Origin: a virus
IMG/VR virus record: IMGVR_UViG_3300025914_000009
Span: 60,984-124,983 of that record
DNA length: 64,000 nucleotides
Reading direction: 5' to 3' (one strand)
Every line of letters begins with the position of its first letter. The first letter of the stretch is position 1. The position numbers and the translations under genes are program-made. Below are positions 54,176 to 61,900 of the stretch, piece after piece. Under the pieces are notes generated by a model that worked only from the letters and a program-made list of their open reading frames with translations, was not told the origin of the DNA and did no database searches.

Positions 54176-54196
54176 AAATTATAGTTTTTTGTAAAA

Positions 54197-54433
54197 TTAA
54201 GGTTTTTTATCATCTGCTGGAGGAACTTCCCCCATAAAAAATATACCAATAGCCTTCACAAAGAGTGTAAGGCCAGGAAGAATGACAAGGCTAATATCAT
54301 TTTTTAGATCAGGAGATATACCCTTCATTAGGGTTACAAGAGGTATTGCTCCCATAAAAAGGAAAATTAATGCTGTCTCAAGTCTCCTGAACCATAAAGG
54401 AGCAGGTTTATTCATATTATCATTGATTGCCAT
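54197..54433 (-). CDS. small membrane protein, holin-like
   Basis: 78 aa with segments ALIFLFMGAIPLVTL and LVILPGLTLFVKAIGIFFM; acidic-basic ends (PPADDKKP). The pattern fits class II holins, so there are two holin candidates in the block. Confidence 0.55.
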   Translation of the reverse strand: MAINDNMNKPAPLWFRRLETALIFLFMGAIPLVTLMKGISPDLKNDISLVILPGLTLFVKAIGIFFMGEVPPADDKKP

Positions 54434-54435
54434 AT

Positions 54436-57400
54436 CTACTTAATTGCACGTACTTTAAATGTCCCAGAGGCAGGGTCTTGTGCCCCTGAGGAATAATTAT
54501 TAAACCTTACAGTGACAGTGTTTGCACTGCTTACCCATGCACTAAATGAACTATTAGCAAGGGTTGAACCATTGGGAACCCCAAGCACTATTAAATCTCC
54601 ATCCACTGCTCCTGTAAGTGTAATAGTAAGGTCGCTACTACTTTGAGCACTTGTGCTTGGAAAATCAAGCGTAGCACTTGCAGTGGTTATAGGCACTCTT
54701 TCTACTAAACCGGGATTTGCGGATGCTGTATCAATAACTAGGTTAAACTGACTGGATGTACTAGTAATTATAGGTACACTATCTTTATTAATAGTCATAG
54801 CCCCACCTACCTGTAGTGTATGTCCATTATCTGTACCAGGTCTAAGTATGAAGTTTCCACTTGTTAATTTGAAGGTTCCGTAGGTAGGGGTATTGTTTAT
54901 CACACTACCACCAAATTCGATATCACCAGCTGTGGCAGTTAATCGCATACCACCAGTGCCACCATTACTCCATATATGAAAACAATCTGCTTTTTGTCCA
55001 AATAATGTAAATGCTGCATCAGTATGCATTATAAAAGATGTATGTACTGTAGTACCAAATCTGAGTTGCGCAGATGATGAAGTGGACGAACTATCATTCT
55101 GTATGTTCAAAGCCACGGCTCCCTTATATTTCATTCGCATATCAAGGTGAAATCCATTATATACTGTAGTCCCGATTCCAAAGAATGGATCATTAGCAGT
55201 ATTAATAGAGTCTCTTAACGCAAATTGATTTCCTATTAATATTGCCCCCGCATTTTTAATAGTAGTTATCGAAGAACCAGCAATCTTGAGTGCCCCATTG
55301 TATGTTTCTGATCCAATAATCACTGGTGAAACAAGGGTATCAGGTGTTCTTATTTTGCCTAAATTTGTGGTAATTAAATCAACTATATTATTAACATGTT
55401 TAATGTCGAATTTTTTATTATCAATTGCGTCATAAACAGAGAATGCATTTTTAGTATATCCTGACCCTGTAACAGTTACAGAATCGCCTACTATGCGCCA
55501 GTACATGTATTCCGGGCTCTTTGTACTACCTGTATAACCCCAATAATTATTTTGCTGGAATACGGTATTTGTGCAATTAACCACTATTATCGAATCGGAA
55601 TTACCGCCTATATCATTACCTGTAAGATGAATATTATCGCAACTCTCCATGTATACTTCACTCTTTATATTATTGCGAATAATATTTCCTATTATATTTT
55701 CCCCGTTTGAAACACCACTTAAAAATAATCCCGTGACTCTACTATGGGCAACAGTGTTACCAGATATTACATTATGACCGTTATTAGTTCCTCCAACAAT
55801 CATAATTCCATAGTCTGCCTCTGTTACCTTGTTTGATTGTATCGTATTATTCCCACCTGCCTTATAATAAGCTATATGTACCGAGTGACATGTATTATGG
55901 TTGATATCATTAAACTCAGCTCTTACATCTGCCATTATGCCACCATACGAACTATCAATAAAATTACTAGTAGCCTCATTTGCTATGGCAGCATACGCAT
56001 ATCCAGTATGTTTAAAATGTACCCCATAACCAGACACCCCATATATATGTATATTATTAATATAATTACCTAAACATGAATCTAATAATATACCATCTTG
56101 AGCTGTAGCTCCTGCTGTTGTATCCTGATTATAATTACCCTTGATTGAGAAATTTAAAAATGAACAATAACTACCCCCTAAAGACCACAATCCCTGTAAA
56201 ACAGGTTGATTCTGTGTAGTCTTTAAAACAGTCGCATTACCATCACCAATTATCATAATGCTGTCCTTCAACTGAATAGTGGAATTTAACAAATAATTAC
56301 CATGCGGGAAATATATTGTTTTACAACCACTATTAATCAATCCCTGGACTGTACTACTAACATCAGTGGTTCCAGTAGTATCGACTCCTGTTACTGTACA
56401 CCAACTTGCTGCTGGCCCTAATATACCAAAGGGTATTTTTTTATACAATAAATCAGATGAATCATGTACCAGTAAATTTTGCCCAGCTCTTAGTGATGTT
56501 AGCCATGGCAAGCTGTCCTTAGCCTGTGTCACCGCTCCTGTGATCTGTATTTTATGACCATTATCTGCAGTGGATCCAAAGAGCCAATGGCCACTATTGG
56601 TAATTCTTCCATGTTCGTTCGAGCCATTTAGTGTAGTTGATTTACCAAAACTAATTTGTCCCAGCTCAGAGACTATTCCTAAATAGTTCTGACCATCAAT
56701 CATAACACCACCATTGGGTGCAAATGGAGCTGAACCTGATCCTCCTATAAATGCTTGAAAAACTGCTCCCGCATCATTAGTAAATCTGAATCCGCTCAGA
56801 GATGTTGCACCTCTGTTAAGGGCGTTAGGTGCTAATAAAGTGCCGCTTTGTTTAATAATGTCTATTGGATAAACAGGGGCCCTGTTATTGATACCAAGTC
56901 GCATATTAGCCACATCATAAACTGTACTATCACTGAGATATATGTAACTTCCCGTTTTGTTGCTATTTGTTGTAGCCCCTAACTTAAGACTGGCTCCTGC
57001 TGTCTGACTTCCGTATAAAACTGGTGTGATGAGGGTATCTGGAATACGTACTAATCCTAAGTTGGTAGTAGTTAAATCGACAATATTATTAGTATGAGCA
57101 ATACTAAACGTTTTATTGTTGATAACATCATATATCGAAAACCCATTTTGTACATATCCTGATCCAGTTATAGTTGGAGCTTGCCCAACTGTCCTCCATC
57201 GGGGAAACTGATCTGGTGGCCCAGGTCTACCTGTATTTACATTCCATATTTTGTTGTTATATAAATTTGTGTTTGTACAGTTGATAAAAACGAGACTATC
57301 GACACCTAGGTCATTATTATCAAACCAGAGATTGTCTGAATTTTGTGCATATACATCATATACCGTATTGTTTCTTATAATGTTATGCCCAATCTGCTGT

Positions 57401-58401
57401 CCGTTTGTAACCCCATCACAAATTAGACCTGCGAAAAAGTTGTGGGCTATCAGGTTATCAGTCATTTCAGTATGGGCATCATTAAAGTCACCAGGAGGTA
57501 CAGCAGCATAACCAGATAAATACACCCCCACTGATCCTTTTGTTATATTATTATTATGTGCAATAACATTTCCTGAATTGATTTTCAGTCCAGTATCACA
57601 ATAGGCAATTGTGTTGCCTGTTATTTTATTAAATTCTGCAATATCAGCGTAAAATGCAACTTTACAACTATCAGCATAACATCCTAAGATAGTGCTTGCT
57701 TCAGTTGATACCTTATCTCTAAAAGCGTGAACCCCATATCCACCAATCTTGAAAAAATAAACATTGTTCAAATAAGCCCCTCTGCAGGTATCTAATCGTA
57801 TACCCTCCTGAGAAGCAGAATCTTTTACACCTGATATTGTAAAGTTTAAAAATGTGGCCCATTGGCCTGCTGTAGAGCCAGATCTAAACCCCTTGATATT
57901 TTTGTTTATCTGAATAACACTTGATTTACCATCACCAATTATGGTGATACTATCCGTCAGCTGAACAGTATTATTAAGCAAGTATTTCCCCTTAGGGAAG
58001 TAGATAACTTTACACCCGCTGTTTATCTTGGATTGAACAATAGCACTTGCATCTATGATTCCAGTAGTATCTGCACCAGCTTCTTTAATATTACACCAGT
58101 TTACAGGGTGGATATCATGAACAGAGGTTATCATCTCTAACCATCTATGCCCTCCTGGAATTGTATCTCTTATCCAAACTTTATTATTGAACCAATCGTA
58201 AACAAGTGCACCTAATGTATCTTTACCTCCATTTAGAGCATTCGTTGTATCACTCACCCTTGGGATATATAGATTCCAGGGTACATTTAACCTTGGATCA
58301 GTAGGTGTAAATGTGCCATTAGTTCTTGGCAAGAATGTCTGCCCACTAGCCCCTAGGGAAATGAGAAGTATAGATGCTAGTATAAATTTTAGGAGCTTCA
58401 T
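54436..58401 (-). CDS. beta-helix tailspike/fibre with duplicated domain
   Basis: 1321 aa. An N-terminal signal-like segment (MKLLKFILASILLISLGASG) is unusual for a virion protein. Two right-handed beta-helix modules repeat: INSGCKVIYFPKGKYLLNN / DSITIIGDGKSSV in the first and INSGCKTIYFPHGNYLLNS / DSIMIIGDGNATV in the second, each with a pectate-lyase-type rung array and the same VDLITTNLG strand. The C-terminus ends in a Ser/Thr-rich trimer-type domain (FNNYSSGAQD). The tailspike probably binds or degrades host glycans. Confidence 0.85.
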   Translation of the reverse strand: MKLLKFILASILLISLGASGQTFLPRTNGTFTPTDPRLNVPWNLYIPRVSDTTNALNGGKDTLGALVYDWFNNKVWIRDTIPGGHRWLEMITSVHDIHPVNWCNIKEAGADTTGIIDASAIVQSKINSGCKVIYFPKGKYLLNNTVQLTDSITIIGDGKSSVIQINKNIKGFRSGSTAGQWATFLNFTISGVKDSASQEGIRLDTCRGAYLNNVYFFKIGGYGVHAFRDKVSTEASTILGCYADSCKVAFYADIAEFNKITGNTIAYCDTGLKINSGNVIAHNNNITKGSVGVYLSGYAAVPPGDFNDAHTEMTDNLIAHNFFAGLICDGVTNGQQIGHNIIRNNTVYDVYAQNSDNLWFDNNDLGVDSLVFINCTNTNLYNNKIWNVNTGRPGPPDQFPRWRTVGQAPTITGSGYVQNGFSIYDVINNKTFSIAHTNNIVDLTTTNLGLVRIPDTLITPVLYGSQTAGASLKLGATTNSNKTGSYIYLSDSTVYDVANMRLGINNRAPVYPIDIIKQSGTLLAPNALNRGATSLSGFRFTNDAGAVFQAFIGGSGSAPFAPNGGVMIDGQNYLGIVSELGQISFGKSTTLNGSNEHGRITNSGHWLFGSTADNGHKIQITGAVTQAKDSLPWLTSLRAGQNLLVHDSSDLLYKKIPFGILGPAASWCTVTGVDTTGTTDVSSTVQGLINSGCKTIYFPHGNYLLNSTIQLKDSIMIIGDGNATVLKTTQNQPVLQGLWSLGGSYCSFLNFSIKGNYNQDTTAGATAQDGILLDSCLGNYINNIHIYGVSGYGVHFKHTGYAYAAIANEATSNFIDSSYGGIMADVRAEFNDINHNTCHSVHIAYYKAGGNNTIQSNKVTEADYGIMIVGGTNNGHNVISGNTVAHSRVTGLFLSGVSNGENIIGNIIRNNIKSEVYMESCDNIHLTGNDIGGNSDSIIVVNCTNTVFQQNNYWGYTGSTKSPEYMYWRIVGDSVTVTGSGYTKNAFSVYDAIDNKKFDIKHVNNIVDLITTNLGKIRTPDTLVSPVIIGSETYNGALKIAGSSITTIKNAGAILIGNQFALRDSINTANDPFFGIGTTVYNGFHLDMRMKYKGAVALNIQNDSSSTSSSAQLRFGTTVHTSFIMHTDAAFTLFGQKADCFHIWSNGGTGGMRLTATAGDIEFGGSVINNTPTYGTFKLTSGNFILRPGTDNGHTLQVGGAMTINKDSVPIITSTSSQFNLVIDTASANPGLVERVPITTASATLDFPSTSAQSSSDLTITLTGAVDGDLIVLGVPNGSTLANSSFSAWVSSANTVTVRFNNYSSGAQDPASGTFKVRAIK

Positions 58402-58403
58402 TT

Positions 58404-58841
58404 CTAAACTTTTGGAAATAAATATAAATGATAGTCTGCTGTGTTAGCATTAAACCCTGGCATAAGGATCTTAAACCCTCCTCCAGATACATAATCCCAT
58501 TCCTGGTTACCTACCTCATTGTAGATGAACCTGTTAAGATCATTAAAGAAGACTTCGAAGTTCACTCCTATCATAGAAGGAATATTACATGTAACACCAT
58601 CCCCTGAGAAATTAGAACTTATGATAGGAATTACAGAAGGGGGGAACTTCACCGAGCTATTTATATAACCTACTAGCTTGGTTACTAATGTATTAAGAGT
58701 ATCTCCAGGGTTTATTCCCGGAGGGTTAATGCTGCTACCTGAGTAGTATACACACCCCCCAGGGAGCCTAAACTGACACCCTGTGGTAGATGTAGAGACA
58801 CTGCAGGGTCTGCAGCTATTTCCTGGAACGGACATTGACAT
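58404..58841 (-). CDS. hypothetical virion protein, 145 aa
   Basis: Start at 58841 (MSMSVPGNSCRPC), 6 nt after a TAnnTTTG box; an upstream TTG start is in frame. Cys-rich lead (CRPCSVSTSTTGCQ), then NPPGINPGDTLNTLVTKLVGYI and a beta-rich end. Its TSTTG stretch recalls the poly-Thr proteins. Located next to the tailspike, so probably structural. Confidence 0.55.
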   Translation of the reverse strand: MSMSVPGNSCRPCSVSTSTTGCQFRLPGGCVYYSGSSINPPGINPGDTLNTLVTKLVGYINSSVKFPPSVIPIISSNFSGDGVTCNIPSMIGVNFEVFFNDLNRFIYNEVGNQEWDYVSGGGFKILMPGFNANTADYHLYLFPKV

Positions 58842-58847
58842 GGCCCA

Positions 58848-58855
58848 CAAATTTA
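58848..58855 (-). promoter_or_regulatory. Bacteroidetes-type -7 box TAAATTTG (minus strand)
   Basis: TAAATTTG on the minus strand, 6 nt before the ATG at 58841: same spacing as the plus-strand examples. It would start the tailspike/glycan/lysis transcript. Confidence 0.6.
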
Positions 58856-58911
58856 CTTATTAATCTGGTACATAAGGTTTTACATATGAAATATACTGCT
58901 TAATATAGCAT

Positions 58912-61900
58912 TTATCTCACCGATCCGTAGTTAGTATTCATTCTGATCCCATATTCCTTGGCTATATCATTATTAAAGATTGCCAGATAAGTGATTAACT
59001 CTTTGAAGAAAGGCAGACCTCTTGCTACATATTTGAGTGGATGTTGCCTTGCAGCTTGCTCATCATTTCCAGTTACTTCATAGAAGAGCTTTTTGATGAC
59101 TGAGGTGAAGAATCTTTCCGCTTCCACTAATATACCTACTGCAGGGAATACTGATCCATTCAGGATATTGGTAAAAGATGAGGGTGTGTACATGAAAGTC
59201 AACTCATCTGTCAGCTTATCTAGCCCCCTTAGAGCCCATCTATAGGCACCTTTTTGCTCATCATCATCATCTTTATCTGGAGCACTTAGCCTCATAGCTA
59301 TTAGGAGACCCATTAATCCAGCAGCCAGCATAAGCTCCTTCATCTCAGATCTTACACCTTTAATATACATGTCCACAAATTCAGCCTCATTCATCTCCAG
59401 ATCCTGCATTTCTTCAGCAAAAGCTTCTCTTTTCTTGGCATATTCCTTCTTTGCTACCTCTATCAGGGGCTCCGAGTTATTACCCAGAAGCTTAGTTAGA
59501 TTTGTTATGCTACTAAGTCCCATATGCCTAACTCCATTAAAGAGCATCCTAATTCTTCCATATTCATACTTATCAGTTCCAGGTGCATACTTCAGAGACC
59601 CAAATCTTACGTCAAACATTCTGGGAATCCAGTTCTTAAACATAAAGAAAGACTGCCATGTAATATACCTCTTATATAAAGATAAATCCTCATGTGAAGT
59701 ATTACCCAGAGCATCCTTAATGATCTCTAAGATCTGTTGTCTCAGATTAATGACGGCATCTCCATTTCTGTCAATATTAGGTAGCTCTATCTGATCATTT
59801 ACTACCTGAGCATAGTTTATAAGGGCCTGGGGGGACTTCTGCAGTTCTTCAACTCTCTTTTCCAGTCTTTCCTCAAAGGCTTTTGAATCAGCATATGTTC
59901 CAGCAAACTTATTAGCATGCCCAAGTTCCTTTCTTGCTACATCCCTGATATTCACCAGTTTACCATCCTGAACTATTGTATTTTTGATCATACTAAGAGC
60001 TATGATACTGTTTACCCAGTTATCTGAACCTCTCTGTAGATAAAAGAGATGGTCAGATGATAGGTATTCTACAGCCTTAGATACTGACATCTTTCTTATC
60101 ATATGCCCAGTTCTATCTTCCAGATAGGGATGTATGAAGGAAATTAACCCTGCAAGTTTCTTGTCCTCATTCGATCCATAGAACTTACCTGAAACGTACT
60201 TCAGCTCAGCCTCCAGAAGATCTTTCTTGTTAAAATACAGACCCTGGTTTATAGCAGCATTGGCAGTACCACCAAATAGCTGTGCTAAAGATGTCATCAC
60301 ATTCACCCCAAGGGTTTTAGTAACAAAGTATCTATTCATTGCCCCAACAGCCTTTATTCCAGAGATCTTAATATCCTCTTTCTCAGGCACAGTGATTATC
60401 TCTGAGCCAAAGAGCTTGTTTATTTTCTCAACTGCAGACTTATAGGGAATAGTAAGCACTACATCAAACTCATCCGACTTAGCTTTTCCATAATATACAG
60501 CATCCAAGTGCTGCTTTATATAGTCAGCGTTAACTTCATTTGAGATGAGAATAGGCTTGTTTGTAGAGCGTTCTTTCTTTAACTTACCTGTAGTAGTGCT
60601 CTCATAGGCTTTTCTACCAAGTTCTGTATAGTAGAGCATTCTGGCAAGACCTTCTGACTCAGTTCTAAGTTTATATTTCAGGATCTCTGCATCCCAAAGG
60701 GCAAGTACTTTGAATACATCCATGGACTTCTCGGAGTAATCCTTAAAGTAATTACCATCAGCATCTTGTACCCATTCGCCCAAGTCAGTCACATAGTTTG
60801 CATGGATTTCATCCAATGGTTTACCTGTAATTGGGTCTATCTTTCCAAACTCCTGATCCTCAGCCTCTATTCTAATACCTCCAAACAAAGCTCTAAATTT
60901 ATTCCCTGCAGGGGCAGATGAAAGCTTTTCCAATAAGCTTCTTCTTACATTAGGAAACCAACTCCATCCATTATGTTCATGGAGCATTCCAAGATTCCAT
61001 GATTCCTTCAATCTGTCTCTATAATACTTATAGAACTCACGTAGAGCTTCTACCTTCTCAATTTCCTGATACGCAGCAGATTTCCACTTATCTTTTAAAG
61101 GGAAATTCTGCAATGCCCAGTTATAACTTCCTACACCTTTCTTAAAGTCTATATGGAAAGTATCTACAAAGTTCTGCAGGTTCTGCTGTACAAGTATCTT
61201 ATTTTCAGCATCATCTGCTACTATTCTGGCAGTTTTAGCATCATCAATTCTTCTTTGGTGTTCTGCAGCAAACCATTTATTATACTCATCTATATCAATA
61301 TTTGCCTTAACCCACTTCTGATCTCTGTTCTCTTGGGCCTTTTTTAAGTCATCATAGAACTTTCTGTCAATCTCCTGGATCATCTTTCCTGTCCATCTCC
61401 CCTTACTATCATATTGGAAGACTTTCTTATATAATTCTTCTACTGGTCTACCTGCTCTCCATTCGTCCACTTTCTTTTCAATCTTCTGCAGCTCATCAAG
61501 TCTATCAAGAAACTCAAGCTTGAAACCATTATTTATTCTCTTCACAAGTGCCCATAGCTCAGCTCCTGCCTTAATAGAAGATTGTGAAAGGGAACGCACC
61601 ATTCTTCTGTACCAAGTGAGTTTCTTCTCTGGGGTAAATTCGTCCTTAATGCCCACTTTGGCAGCAAACTTCTTAGTTCTGAATTGAACAGCAGTCTTCC
61701 AGTAATCTTTGATAAGATCAGATGCATCGTCTGAGATATCTCTGGCTTCCTTTATAATGTCCTGAGAATCAACAGTTCCGTCATCAAAGGTAGCCTTATA
61801 GATATCATAGAGATCTTTATAGATTTCAATCTCATCTTTGTCAGACATTATCTCATCTGCAATCTTATTAAGCTCAGCTATGGTAGCCTTCTCTGGGTCA

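Noticed and set aside
59369-59794. Plus-strand frames opposite the giant minus-strand gene
   Set aside because: They are Ser/Leu-rich antisense shadows without start context or known motifs.
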